Shown here: positions 10,945 through 22,003 of the stretch, piece by piece
How the letters are laid out: every line of letters begins with the position of its first letter
Numbering within the stretch: position 1 is the first letter of the stretch
Assembly (NCBI GenBank): GCA_030867875.1
Contig: JAOWCC010001634.1
Span: 9,876,778 to 9,940,777 of the forward strand
Source of the DNA: Actinernus sp. WN-2022
Lineage: Eukaryota; Cnidaria; Anthozoa; Actiniaria; Actinernidae
Direction of reading: 5' to 3'
DNA length: 64,000 bases
The notes under the pieces: model-generated
Seen by the model: the letters and a program-made list of their open reading frames with translations, nothing else
The model's database searches: none
Told to the model about the DNA's origin: nothing
Made by a program: the position numbers and the translations under genes

Positions 10945-12747
10945 AATGAGAGATTTGTGCACGATAAAGGCCATGCATTTTTGTACTCGGTAGTAAACCT
11001 AGTTCACACTATACTGGTGACGCAAGCATGAGCGCAAGCAACATTCGCAAACGCAGTGCCGTATTAGCCGTTTAATTCAAAGGTCGTGGTTCGTAGTTCA
11101 TGGATCTCGAGGCTGGAGTTGACCCTGCACTGATGCAAACCCTCTTTCTACGAGTATGGTTAGATTTTGATTATCACGCTAAATAGATGCGAACCTATTT
11201 CTAAGCTATCTTGATCAACTCCTGCCTCGATGTCACCAAAGGCTTGGTTACCTTTCAAAATGGCGATCAAGAACTACGAATTGGACTATTGTGAGATACG
11301 GCACTGCGTCTGCGTGTGCTGCTTGTGCTTTAGACTTGCTCCAGGTCGAACTCGCCGAGTCACTGGGTAAGCGATTACTGGGTCAAAAATCGAGCGCGAG
11401 AATCGAAGCGAGAGGCAAGTTCGACTTGTTTCGCTTGCAGGAAATTGAATCGGGGGATTATGTATTGGCGCGAAAACACGTTTCAGGGGCGGAGCTTCCA
11501 TTTCGCGCCTTTGACAAACTCTTTCTGAATACAATCAAATTGTAAATACCACATCCACGGTCGACTGACTTAACACGTCAACATACAATGCCTGAAGAAT
11601 TGACGCTTTGTGATTGGGCAAATCTTAGGACGTCATAAGCCACGCCTCCGGTTGAAAAATCAACCGGTAAATTTGGCGCGCTGCAAGTGGGAAAAGTCCT
11701 TCGTGCGGGGGCCTAAGAAGGACTTTGAGAAAGTTTACTTGTGCTTGTGCTCATGCTTATGGCGCTAGCAGGGCGCTAGTGTCGAGAGGGGGTTTCTTGA
11801 ACTTGCTTACGACAGCAAGAACCAAGACGTGGTTGAAGTTACTTGTACTAAGCAATGACTGGAACATGGACTCGTAATATTACAAGATATTCGTTCTGTA
11901 TGTATGTCATTTACAAACAATAGTTATTGAGTACACTATAGGTGTATTTACGATATTCTAAAGATAAAGGTTAATGTGTACAATATTGTAATTAAGTGAT
12001 CCTGACCTGACCTTGAAAGAAAGTTTGTTCAAGCGAACGACAACTTACATGAGAAATGTCAAAGGCGAAACAAGACATCAGATGTTATACTTTGAGCGTA
12101 AAACATATTATAAGTCTTTAAATATTATTTCGTAGAAATCTAACTTACACTTTCATAGCTTATTTGTATTCGGAACGATCAACAGATGGGCTAAACTTAG
12201 GACTATATAATTTATTGTATGTTTTTCCTGAAGTCTAAAATCGTGAAAGTGCCTTTTCCTAACATGCCTCCGTCGCTAGCCTGGAGTTCCGCGAGGAAAG
12301 AAAGTAGTAGTAACTCATTTTTTATACATGTAACCCATAAGACGACTGATAAATATATTTATCTGTCGCTAAACAGTAAAATGTTGAATAAATACGTTTT
12401 TTTACTAGAGATTAAATACTTATCATAAATGTGAATAAATATACAATATAAGTTTTGGATAACACAACTGCAAGTGTAAGGTCAAAGAAGTAAAAGTTAA
12501 AATAAATACTCTTTTTACGTCCTTGCGTGATCCTAAATTCTATGGAGAGAACTGATAATAATATAATAACTCGTTGATTACCTATGCTTCGTTATAATAT
12601 ATATCTTAAATACACTATTATGTAGTATACAGGCTTGTAAATATTGTTAAATATTGAAATACCAATACTGAATACTTCTAAAACAATTAATATTCAATTA
12701 GTACGAGAGCCAATCTGGTGCGATATATTATATCACGTGACGATAAT

Positions 12748-12903
12748 ACAGAACTCTTAATTATCGAACTGGAACACTTACAACACTCTAGGTTATTCAA
12801 CTGGAACACTTATAGAACTACATTACGTCACCAGTTCTATAAGTGTTCCAGTTGAATAACCTAGAGTGTTGTAAGTGTTCCAGTTGAATAATCAAGAGTT
12901 TTG
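12748..12903. repeat. Large near-perfect inverted repeat (arms ~71 bp)
   Basis: The arms 12748-12818 and 12832-12903 are reverse complements with few mismatches around a 13-nt centre. Each arm contains CTGGAACACTTA-type sequence twice. A transcript would fold into a long hairpin. No target duplication was resolved. Confidence 0.85.
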
Positions 12904-13777
12904 TAAGTGTTCTAGTTCAGTAGGCACTCATCAGCCCGCACTCCCCTGAAATATCCAAACCAACTCCCAAATTTAGCTTTCAAGTGTAAAAAAACAATCA
13001 TTTGCGCCTTCATTCCGCGAGTAGATTGCCAGCCCTGGAACGCCCTGGAATATGTTTACACCCCGTTTCATCGTCGAATATGAAGTATTCCGGCTGGAAT
13101 ACTAGATTCAGGCAACTCTTGTTTCTCCTTTGATGTTTTTGGCTTTCGAAATCGCGCCATCTCAGGTTAGAAGAGACGAACCTCACCCCGCAAACTCAAC
13201 TACATGCAAGAACACGCAACTGACTGAACTAGTTAAATTTGAATTTTTTTTTAGCTAGAAATCATAGATAAAAACATTGTTGTTTTAAATTACAAAGGAA
13301 TTCTTCCGGATTATTATTCAGTGAAATAAATATTGCACTAAACTAGAACACAAGAAGCCTCAATAAATTTATAGAAATGTTACTCTTTTTAAAGTAAATC
13401 TTGACTTATTTTGGCGGGTTATATTGCGTTTGAATAGTTATGTTTGCGTTTTAGAAATAATTTACAAAATTCGAGTCCGATACAACACGACCTCTCATTT
13501 TGTAAATAGTACTTATAGATTATTTGTGGAAGCATCAGTTCAGGAGGATTAAAACCTCAGTCCTTGTAAATCATAATGTTCGTTTCATTTCGGTTTAGTG
13601 AGATGATTAATACTGACTGCAGTGTTCACTCAAACGTTTGTAGGTGTATCACCGTCTAAAGGTGTGTTAATCGCAATTAGTACAGAGTCATCATGCAATT
13701 GGATATTTTCTGGTTCAATCGTAGGAACTTTCTCCTTCTAACGTAACACCAGTCGTCGGGCAGCTTTGTGTGTGAAA

Positions 13778-14686
13778 TAGCATGCGGACTTTATACGACT
13801 CTATAAGGCGTACGTATTACCGCATTTAGAATATTGTAGTCCCATTTTGTTAGGCATTGGTAAAGGTCTTAGCAACAAAATCGAATCTGCAAATAGCTAT
13901 GCTATCAGAACACTACTTAATTTAGGTAATAACGCAAATCATCAAGAAACACTATTAGACATGGCCTCAATGCGGTCATTGAAACATAGACGCAACGTAC
14001 AATCTCTAATATTATTCTTTAAATGCTTCAGAAATCAAGGTCCTGTATATATATATAATCTTTTTAAACCTAGAGTCACTAGCTATAACTTAAGAGGTAG
14101 CGGTAATAACGTAGTTCAGCCATCCTATAATAGCCTTTTCCAGCATAATTCTTTTTCATACACAGTATCTCACATTTGGAACCAGCTACCAACGGCAGCT
14201 AAAACTACAACTTCTTTAACACAGTTTCGGCAATATCTTAATAAGTCTGACTTTACTGGATGCCAGTGTAAAAACTGCCTCTAACTAGCTCCTGCACACA
14301 TGCACCTATATAATTGTTCTACTTAGTTTACATTGATATCTTTAAATTTTGGCACCTTTAACTTAGAGTTTGTATATATATCGTATGCTATTAGTATAGC
14401 TAGACTTGCTTACTTATTATTGTATATACATGTATGTAAATAGTTTGAACTAGAGTTCTCTTAGCTTTTATCCATATTGTTACGTATTAACAATATTACT
14501 ATATATATGTAAATAGTTAAACTAGAGTTATCTTAGCTTCCATTTGTGTTATAATGTCATGCCCTAGCTTTATTGTCCTACTACAAATTTTATATTTTGT
14601 TACTATTAATTTGTTGAGCGCTTATATCATGAGCCCCTGGCCCTGGCTCGGGAGATTGGGCAACCACTTCCTGCGTTACCGACGGT
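13778..14686 (+). mobile_element. LINE 3' fragment: ORF2 C-terminus plus 3' UTR
   Basis: Translation from 13778 gives a LINE C-terminus: LYKAYVLPHLEYCSPILLG, the post-RT block YxxYIxPHLEYCxP of Jockey/CR1-like elements, then a basic stretch and HIWNQLPTAAKTT, ending at the stop at 14284. About 400 bp of AT-rich 3' UTR leads into the (ATT)n tail at 14687. A simple-repeat 3' end is typical of CR1/L2-type LINEs. The 5' side is truncated as in most LINE insertions, and the catalytic RT core is not present. Confidence 0.8.
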
Positions 14687-14692
14687 AAATAA

Positions 14693-14725
<33 letters not shown>

Positions 14726-14760
14726 AAAATAAATTATTATTATTATTATTATTATTATTA
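14687..14760 (+). repeat. (ATT)n microsatellite at the LINE 3' end
   Basis: Two runs of TTA/ATT repeats are separated by ATAAAAATAAA. The position directly after a LINE 3' UTR suggests it is the element's tail expanded by slippage. Confidence 0.9.
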
Positions 14761-16265
14761 TGGTGTTGATCAGCGTCAGTGCAAGGGCTGTGTACGCCAC
14801 GATTTCCTCTGATAAGTGTCATCCAGAACTGTTAAACTGGTTTTGTTAAACTTCAGGGCTGGCATGATTTTCAACACGACTTATAGTGAAGCCGTAAAGT
14901 CACGTCATTTGAGGTCGAGAGCCATGGTACATACTTGACTGAGTGGCGTGTAAATATTAGCAGGGTGAAGGTAAGGGCGGAAGAGGGACATTGCCCAAGT
15001 CCTATTTCCAACATTTGCTATAGTCGGGTCAGAGACAGAGGGTCTGAATGGGGTTAACTGACTACTGACAAACGGCCTTAAAAATAACTGACAACTGACA
15101 ACTGACAATATTTTCACTGACAACTGACAACCGAAAAATAACTGACAACTGACAAATTTGTTTTTTGTGGGTCAAACTTTGTAAATTTTCTTTAGTAATG
15201 ATTAACTAGAGCTAACTGACAACTGACAAATGGCCAAAATTTTAACTGACAACTGACATGTAGACCCCCCCCCCCCCCCCCCCCCCCCATTCAGACCCTC
15301 GAGACAATGTGCCATTAACGCAGTTTGAGCGTTTGGCGTTTGGTTGACAATTAATAGCGGCCACCAAGTAGTGGTTCCAGGTGTGCACATGTAGTTAACA
15401 TGTGATTGCGTCAGAAACCAATCTTAGATCCAGGGGACCAAGGTAAACCAAGCCACTCAATATTTTTGACTAGTTTGTACGTTAGGTGGACAGACAAGTG
15501 TGCCATGTTGAGAATAACACTTAGTTAGAGCGTCAACTTTGACAATAGTTTTAGAGTTAGGACTATAATGGAGCTAAGTACTCTATTGTGCAAACTGAAT
15601 TCCTATTCAAAAGTTTATGTATAGCGTAACTAAAATTATCAAATTTATTTGTCTACCAACGCGATGTTCATAGTCTTGCTTAAGTTTTTAACCTGGCAGA
15701 TAATGTGAAGAATAAAAATCGAGGTAAATCGTTATAGGCAATTAATTCCTTATCTTGAAAACGGAAAACTTGATTTTACGGTATCTTGTATTTCAAAAAG
15801 ACGTAACAGCGAGGAAAACACTTTGTTTGTTTCAAAAGAGACTCTAGCAAACATTTCTAAACCTGAATTGTAATGACATTGTTCATCTTTTGGCAAAATG
15901 ATTATTTCCTTTTTGTTTTTATGCAGTGCTATCTAAAATCCTCATGTTATCCGAAAGGTGATTAACGTTAGTGGTTATTTAGCAGTATACTGATGAGCGG
16001 TTTGGTATCTTCAAAAAATATTAGCGGTCTAGGATTGCGAGCTAGCACTAATATGGATTGATAATAAATAATCGGGTTGCCCGTGCTATATCTAAATTAA
16101 AAGTGGCAAGAGCACTGTCATTACAGGATTGTAAAGAAAAGAAATGGCTAAGTTGTATAATTAAGTAATCTCTGTTTAGCCGAGTTAAATTGGCGTTCTA
16201 TGTAGAAGATTGACTCGGAGCGAGGTGGCACAATTAAAGTTTCCTACGCGAGGACAGTACATTGT
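14761..16265. repeat. Non-coding; degenerate ACTGACA repeat and a C24 run
   Basis: From about 15051 to 15258 the 7-mer ACTGACA recurs many times in clusters of two or three (AACTGACAACTGACAA). A run of 24 C follows at 15265-15288. From 15290 to 16265 nothing else is recognised. Confidence 0.6.
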
Positions 16266-16605
16266 TCAACCTGGCTTGAGTAGACTGCTCCTTGGTGGCA
16301 TATCAAGAGTAAAGTTCTTTAGATCAATTATCGCCTGATAATATTCTAAAAAATCGTTTCCGAGAATGACATCGTATGAGACTTTGTCAGCTACATATAC
16401 TGAGAAAGGATAGACTCGGTTATCAATAGCAAACGGAACTCGGATTTGCCCTATATAAAACAGGAATATTTTGTCCACTGACAGACCGAAGCATATTCAA
16501 AGCTGAAGTTGTCGGTGGATGTTTACTTACTGTTCGGGAATTTGTTGCCACGTGTCTTTACCAATAACCATAACAGCTGCGCCTGTATCTACTAAGAAAG
16601 TTAAG
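16266..16605 (-). pseudogene. Retroviral-type aspartic protease remnant
   Basis: On the minus strand the translation near 16600 reads FLVDTGAAVMVIGKDTW, the active-site signature of a retropepsin (DTGA). After a short broken stretch with stops it continues from about 16478 with VDKIFLFYIGQIRVPF and then VSYDVILGNDFLEYY, where ILGNDFL matches the flap-distal ILGxDFL motif of LTR-retrotransposon proteases. No RT follows, so this is an isolated fragment of a Gypsy-like gag-pol. Upstream sequence to about 16990 may be further gag-pol linker but is too degraded to claim. Confidence 0.65.
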
Positions 16606-17150
16606 AAAATCACCTATCGAACCTGCATGGTATTGTAAGATTGATTGTTGTATTCTAAAAACCTATATATATTGTATTGATATGTCCCTTCGTATCCGTT
16701 CGTCCATAAGTTGTTTGTAAATTCATGTCCCTTAATGCTTTCGTCATCATGCGTACTGTTCTTACTTAATTTTCTGTTGGCCTAAAAATCTATGACTTCT
16801 TGTGGACTAACTGTAGTCATAAAATTCGTATCTTCGTGTCTAATGTAATTGGCCTGAATATCAGTTTGTCTTCATGTAACTTATTCGTATTTCCTAGATT
16901 TGGGACTTCAACTGTTTCTGATTCCGGAACTATTGCTGGACCGTTTTTATCTACGACAGCTGAACATGGTTTCTGAATATTCGCTTCATGCATGAGCGCA
17001 CTTATTTATCATGATATTGCTATTGGGACTATCTCACAGTGATATGTCTATATATCACTGCTACTTGTGGCAGATTGATTTGAATTTTTAACAATCTTTG
17101 TATTTTGTGTATTTCACAAAGGCAGCACCTTCTACTCAGTTATTTTAATA
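16606..17150. other. Non-coding, nothing firmly recognised
   Basis: AT-rich sequence upstream (minus strand) of the protease remnant. A small hairpin with AGTGATAT / ATATCACT arms sits at about 17038-17059. No gene is supported. Confidence 0.4.
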
Positions 17151-17154
17151 CCCT

Positions 17155-17240
17155 GAGTGTTGGTCCGATCGAGGTTTGAATCCACAACCTCCCGCACGAC
17201 ACTGAAGGCGGTTAGTTTGAACCAGGCTTTACCAAGGCTG
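17155..17240 (-). repeat. Possible tRNA-derived SINE fragment
   Basis: On the minus strand the sequence GTGGATTCAAACC resembles the Pol III box B consensus (GGTTCRANNCC-like). A degenerate A-box-like GGTT...GTCGTGCGG region lies upstream at about the right distance. A full tRNA fold cannot be drawn, so this is at best a decayed SINE head. Confidence 0.3.
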
Positions 17241-17277
17241 TGCCAACAAAGTGCCCTGACTTCTATTATCACGATAT

Positions 17278-18249
17278 TCACATAGGTGTCTCCTGTTCTC
17301 GGTTCTCGCCCACAGGATTAACCTGCCTGGGCCTACAGACAGTACAATTTCTTGATACAACTTTAAGAATGACTCGTTTAAATTCCGGCATCCTAAACAT
17401 GTACACGACAACATTAATACCTGAGTTAAGATACCGTAGCAAATCTAGAGCTAGGCTTAAAGTATTACTTGAATTGTATGACTTATTGCACGATTTACAG
17501 TAAGACAATACTGCCCTATAAACACCATACGGAGTCCACGTGACAAGAGAAGCCACTGTCACAATGATAAGCGTGACAGCTAATTTTCTTTCACGTAACG
17601 CTTGGATTTGATAATTACCCCCATGAAATTGCTGACCATATTTTAACTTCATTGTAAGTGACAAGTATGCAATGATTATTAGAATCAGGCAAAGTTGGAT
17701 CGTAAGGCGAGGATAGGCAAGTATGTCGGGAGGTATTATGTTTAGTTTAAATGCACATACGAACAGTGCCAATACAATACTGCCAAAACACCATGGCATG
17801 CCGATGAGCATCACATACAACCCAATACCAGCAGAACGATGGGAAATGGGTAATACAGTGACAATAAATCGTTCAATGGATATTGCAGTTAGTGTGTAAA
17901 GTGACACAGGGCTCGCCAGGTAGTCGGTAACTGAGCCTTGCAGTTGACTATAATACGACTGATATATTTCTTGTGATATTGTCTCCAAAATACTAACACC
18001 GACTAGGAAGTCAGCCACACTCAAGCTGACCAGGAGATAATATGGACGTTTTCGCATGCGTTTTGTCTCGAGGAAGACGAAAAGGCAGAAGACGTTTCCC
18101 AGTAGTATTACAAACGAAACAACAGCATAACAGGATATGTTTGTCATGTTCAGAGTCCTCTCCAAGTTTGTGGCATTTGTTCTTGTGGTGTTACAACCAA
18201 CAAGGACGTCACTTGCGTTCATGCATATGTGTGTCATCTTTGTGGACAT
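17278..18249 (-). CDS. Rhodopsin-like (class A) G-protein-coupled receptor, intronless
   Basis: An intact 323-residue frame with seven hydrophobic segments and no introns. The ATG at 18249 is chosen because it is the first ATG in the open frame. The N-terminus has several N-glycosylation sequons (NAS, NTT, NAT, NMT, NIS). TM1 has the GN pair (LLGNVFCL); TM2 has LSVADFLVG; TM3 ends SIERF instead of DRY; TM6 reads TWTPYG where CWxP is usual; TM7 reads NSGINVVVY, so the NPxxY proline is replaced by Val. Helix 8 (FRMPEFK) follows. No Cys is visible at the usual TM3 start, recalling adenosine- or melanocortin-like receptors and their large cnidarian relatives. It would act at the plasma membrane; ligand and G-protein choice cannot be inferred. 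It is the only probable host gene here. Confidence 0.88.
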   Translation of the reverse strand: MSTKMTHICMNASDVLVGCNTTRTNATNLERTLNMTNISCYAVVSFVILLGNVFCLFVFLETKRMRKRPYYLLVSLSVADFLVGVSILETISQEIYQSYYSQLQGSVTDYLASPVSLYTLTAISIERFIVTVLPISHRSAGIGLYVMLIGMPWCFGSIVLALFVCAFKLNIIPPDILAYPRLTIQLCLILIIIAYLSLTMKLKYGQQFHGGNYQIQALRERKLAVTLIIVTVASLVTWTPYGVYRAVLSYCKSCNKSYNSSNTLSLALDLLRYLNSGINVVVYMFRMPEFKRVILKVVSRNCTVCRPRQVNPVGENREQETPM

Positions 18250-18737
18250 TTTGTTCAATCTAAAAGTGAAGCGGGAAAGAGAAAGTTTAGTACATGTAAA
18301 CTGTTGACTAATTTTGAAATATTAATCCGATGGCAATTCAGTGGCTTTAATTGGTCTATTTACTGTAGCACGAAAACATGAATGTGTAACTTGAACGTGA
18401 AGTGCAACCGTTCGCATTTGATAATTAGTATAAGATTTCGCTTTATATCTAGCTGCGAGATTGAAGCGATTTTCGATCCGTCAAACAATTTGAGTTCCTC
18501 AAACGAACCAAATCCCATGTTAGCGTTCGCATCGACCGCTTTTGTTCGTCGTCTATCACCATTAGCCTGAATTTCAGCCGTCTCCTCTGGTTCCATTTCC
18601 TTTATCAGAACTAGCTTGAGTACTAAAAATAGCAATCCCAATGGAGAATTCGTGGATGCAAGGTGAATATTATTTTGAGAGAGCATGGCATATACGTTCT
18701 TAAGCGGACAATTTAACACGAAAGCCCGACATTATAA
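18250..18737. other. Non-coding, upstream of the receptor gene
   Basis: This is the likely 5' flank of the receptor. A segment at about 18460-18510 (TCCGTCAAACAATTTGAG-like) resembles 19585-19620, indicating a small dispersed repeat. No clear promoter motif could be identified. Confidence 0.4.
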
Positions 18738-19427
18738 AGGCTACGGTTACACAGTACCGGACGAATGTGGATCCGTATCGAAATTCGTACGGTTAGGCCT
18801 TTAATTCGTTTATACTGATACCTGCTATCCGGACGAATTTTAGACCGCCTAACCGTACAAGTTTCAGACCTAAAAAAAGCAGGTACAGTTTCGGTCCTGT
18901 ACCGGTTACAAATTGTACCGATATCGCGTATAAATACGATTTTGCTATCATTCTGTCCTTTGTAAAAACACTTAGCTTAACGTTTCCTTGTTCGGAAAAC
19001 CTTCTGCATTCATGTCATTCATTGAGTCATCGTCATTTTTGATCTTGGGATATCTCTCGATAAATTGGTCGAGAATATCGTCATATTTAGTTTTAACGGT
19101 AGCCCAATCTAGACCCAGAGACGACTTTTGCGCCTTGTAATCGATAATTACAGATAGCACATGCAGAAGCGATAATTCTTCGTCTGTCCAACAGAAGTTG
19201 GAGTTTTTCTCCGCACCTGTCTTTAGCTTTGCCGCCATTTTTTCCTGATACACTCATTCTGCGCATGAGCACATGGCAAAAATATCTGACCTGGCTATAT
19301 TTATCCGGTACAGTGTAAACGTATCCGTAAAAAGGATAGAAAAATGAACGGTGCAGTGTAAACAGAGCCGTACCGGTACACTCTTGTACCGGTTTCGAAT
19401 TCGTCCGATACTGTGTAACCGTAGCCT
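18738..19427. mobile_element. Non-autonomous TIR DNA transposon (690 bp)
   Basis: Terminal inverted repeats of about 28 bp: the left end starts AGGCTACGGTTACACAGTAC and the right end is the complement with one mismatch in that run. Flanking TAA (left) and AAA (right) leave the target duplication unclear. The subterminal DNA is rich in CGGTAC/GTACCG palindromes. The interior holds a short minus-strand ORF with a DNA-binding-like domain, so this may be a deleted derivative of an autonomous element. Confidence 0.8.
18972..19238 (-). CDS. Small Myb/SANT-like ORF inside the TIR element
   Basis: The ORF gives 88 residues starting MAAKLKTGAEKNSNFCWTDE. The block WTDEELSLLHVLSVIIDY and then DWATVKTKYDDILDQF has the W..E...LL and W..V..KY spacing of Myb/SANT or MADF-type trihelix domains. 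Such domains form the second protein of several DNA transposon groups or sit at the N-terminus of host regulators. The ORF ends soon after with an acidic tail (NDDDSMNDMN), much shorter than a complete factor, so I read it as a truncated transposon gene. The start is the first in-frame ATG. No transposase catalytic domain is visible. Confidence 0.5.
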   Translation of the reverse strand: MAAKLKTGAEKNSNFCWTDEELSLLHVLSVIIDYKAQKSSLGLDWATVKTKYDDILDQFIERYPKIKNDDDSMNDMNAEGFPNKETLS

Positions 19428-19810
19428 AAAATCGATCTACATGTGACTCAACCAGAATTATTTCCAGCAAAAATTATCGTATAAAAAAGACTAGTACTTC
19501 GTGAGAAATGAAAACACCCAGTCCAGAATAGGCAACCCATACGACCATAATCGCCTCAAATTTAGCCGCGAGCAATTTCGGTCTGTCAAACAACTTGACT
19601 GCTTCAAACGAATCGAATTACTTCCTCAAAACATGTCAGGTCGGGAACGATATGGAATTTACTTTAATGAGACGAAAATGCGACTTACACGCTTGCCAAT
19701 TACTATTCGAAACGTCGCAGACTTCGCTTATTATTTATTATTCGGACCCCAAATTATTATCGCGGATACTGAAAATAAAGCGGATGAGATATCGAGATGT
19801 TACCGGGTAA
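19428..19810. other. Non-coding, no supported gene
   Basis: A chance-like open stretch spans 19501-19869 but runs into the tandem repeat that follows and shows no known motif. Part of it (19585-19620) is related to 18460-18510. Confidence 0.4.
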
Positions 19811-20321
19811 ACCAGCTGGGATACCGAGAACAACTAAAACATAAATTTTGTTTGTCATATTTCTTTTGAGCTTGTGTTCAATATCCCGAAGTGCTCAGGC
19901 ATACTGTGGTGCCAGGGACTTCAACCTGGGTAAACCAGCTGGGACACAAAACAACTAAAACATAAATTTTGTTTGTCATATTTCTTTTGAGCTTGTGTTC
20001 AATATCCCGAAGTGCTCAGGCATACTGTGGTGCCATGGACTTTAACCTGGGTAAACCAGCTGGGATACAGAAGAAACTAAAACATATTTTTTTTTGGCAT
20101 ATTTCTTTTGAGCTTGTGTTCAATATCCCGAAGTGCTCAGATATACTGTGGTGCCATGGACTTCAACCTGGGTAAACCAGCTGGGATACCGAACAACTAT
20201 TTTTTTTAGGCGTAGATCTCTTTTAGGCTTGTGTTCAATATCCCGAAGTGCTCAGGCATTAGTTGTGGTGCCACAGAACAACTCAAAAATTAATTTTTGT
20301 TTGGCATATCTCTTTTATCAA
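19811..20321 (+). repeat. Tandem repeat, unit ~122 bp, four and a half copies
   Basis: ACCAGCTGGGA recurs at 19811, 19934, 20055 and 20176, giving periods of 123, 121 and 121 bp. Each unit carries GAGCTTGTGTTCAATATCCC and GGACTTCAACCTGGGTAA. A LINE fragment interrupts the array at about 20321, and units resume at 21156. Confidence 0.88.
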
Positions 20322-21155
20322 GTAAAAGAAACCATGTTTCTAGGGGTAATACTAGATGAACACTTATCTTGGAAACCATATATATCCCATATAGCCAACA
20401 AAATATCGAAATCTGTAGGAATAATTTTTAAATCTAGTTTTTACCTTTCCAAAACGTCTTTACGAACACTGTATTATGCAATGATTTATCCCTACCTTCA
20501 ATATTGTAATTTAGTCTGGGCTTCTACTTATCCATCCAATCTTCGTCGTATAGTACTACTTCAAAAACGTGTCATTAGAATCCTAATGAAGACTAAATTT
20601 GATGCTCACGCTGATCCTATTTTCAAAGAACTAAACATAATTAAATTCCATGACATTCTTTTGTTACAGATAGGTCAATTTATGTACTCCTACAAAAATG
20701 GTCTTTTGCCAATTAAATTTAACAACATGTTTTTAACAAATGATCAAGTCCATATTTACAACACTAGAAATGCTCCAGCTTTTCGCACTCCCTTATGTAA
20801 AACCAACATAAGGCAGTTTTCTGTATACTTTCAAGGTCCAAAGTTATTTAATTCACTTGATACTGAACTTATTAACTCCGCCTCCCTTTCTCTTTCGTAA
20901 ATATTAATCATGATTAATTATTATTAAGAATACAGGTAACGCAAAAATAACAAGGAAAAAACGCCAGTTCGTCATAGTTACTCGTTATATCTATCCACTT
21001 GCTGTTGTTTTAAGAGAAAGCCTAAATTCACATAAGCCCTTTAATGGTTTCTTTTTAGGCTTCCTCGCCACTAACCATTATATATTTTACTTTGTATTAT
21101 CTACATTGTAATTCTATTAGTGGCGAATAAAATACAATACAATACAATACAATAC
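20322..21155 (+). mobile_element. LINE 3' fragment inserted in the tandem repeat
   Basis: The frame 20322-20900 reads a LINE ORF2 C-terminus: FLGVILDEHLSWKPYISHIA is the post-RT block of Jockey/CR1-type elements, followed by YPYLQYCNLVWAST and LLQKRVIRIL. About 250 bp of 3' UTR ends in AATAAAATACAATACAATAC, a pentamer tail (ATACA)n. Both flanks are the same 122 bp repeat, so the insertion boundaries are clear. The 5' truncation at the junction is the usual product of incomplete target-primed reverse transcription. Sequence style matches the RT fragment at 5090-10140. Confidence 0.85.
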
Positions 21156-21360
21156 TTTTGAGCTTGTGTTCAATATCCCGAAGCGCTCAGGCATACTGTA
21201 GTGCCATGGACTTCAACCTGGGTAAACCAGCTGGGAACCGAACAACTTAAAAAATATTTTTTTTTGGCGTACATATCTTTTAGGTCTGTGTTCAATATAT
21301 CTCTTTTTATAGGCTTGTGTTCAATATCCCTAAGTGTTCAGACTTCAACCTGGGACTGTA
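21156..21360 (+). repeat. Tandem repeat resumes after the LINE fragment
   Basis: One full unit with GAGCTTGTGTTCAATATCCC and GGACTTCAACCTGGGTAA, plus a degenerate partial unit ending near GACTTCAACCTGGGAC. Confidence 0.8.
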
Positions 21361-22003
21361 GAAGTATTTTGGGGCACTTTCCCCAAGCATCACGTCATAC
21401 GCTTTACTTTACCCTTTATTCTTGGTCACTTTTTCGGCGATTTGGTTTAGCATTGACTGCACATAAGAATTCTGGACACCAGAGGGACTTTATATTTCTC
21501 ACAAATATCGCTGATCATGCTCCAAATGTGTACCTTTGAAGCTCTTCTAGACCTTGAACTTTGGGGAACTTCCCGCCATTTTCGCTGCCATATAATTTCC
21601 TTCTACTTTATATATACATACGTGTTCGTTACTCGATTTCCTTCGTTCTGTCTTCAGAGATGTAATTTCCTCGTTTGCTCTCGCCAGAGACACTTTTAAG
21701 CTTTGGATCTCCTCGTAATCGGCTGGCGGAGTCGGTGGCGGGTTGGTGTTTCGTCCTGACCGGGAAGCGATTGCAAGGGGTTTGTTATTTTCAATTGTTT
21801 ATTAGCCACTGATAATTCACTAACCGTGAAATTCTTCTGATTTTGGCACATAATTGGGTAGGTACAAAACACTGACCCCAGGTCCATGGACCCCCTCGTG
21901 GACCCGGTCCATGGACCCCGTGTGGACCCGGTCCATGGACCACCTGTCCATGGACCCCCTATAAAATTTTCTCAAATTCTAAAAAAAACATAAATTTTGC
22001 GAA
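21361..22003. repeat. Non-coding; left arm of a GGTCCATGGACC repeat (from 21864)
   Basis: At 21864 ACAAAACACTGACCCC begins a segment with multiple GGTCCATGGACC palindromes and a following AAATTTTCTCAAATTCTAAA. The reverse complement of the same order appears at 30345-30421. The two may be termini of one element that LINE A later entered. The rest of the stretch holds no supported gene. Confidence 0.6.

Larger units (their letters stand above)
10141..13770. other. Long non-coding stretch with repeats only
   Basis: No gene can be supported. It holds an imperfect inverted repeat at 10816-10944, repeated GCAAGCRYAAGC-like strings at about 11020-11055 and 11300-11330 (opposite strand) and again near 11740, and the large inverted repeat at 12748-12903. 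Two open stretches (11291-11545 and 12219-12428) have composition and length expected by chance and no recognisable motif. Confidence 0.5.

Noticed and set aside
11286..11545. Open frames of 82-84 codons on both strands
   Set aside because: They lie in a repeat with GCAAGC-type strings and share no protein-like pattern.
17155..17240. tRNA gene
   Set aside because: A box-B-like string is present but no acceptor, D or anticodon stems can be paired; kept only as a possible SINE remnant.
18360..18719. 119-codon minus-strand frame upstream of the receptor
   Set aside because: No start context, motif or signal; part overlaps a dispersed repeat also found at about 19585.
19501..19869. 122-codon plus-strand frame
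   Set aside because: Runs into the 122 bp tandem repeat and has no recognisable domain.
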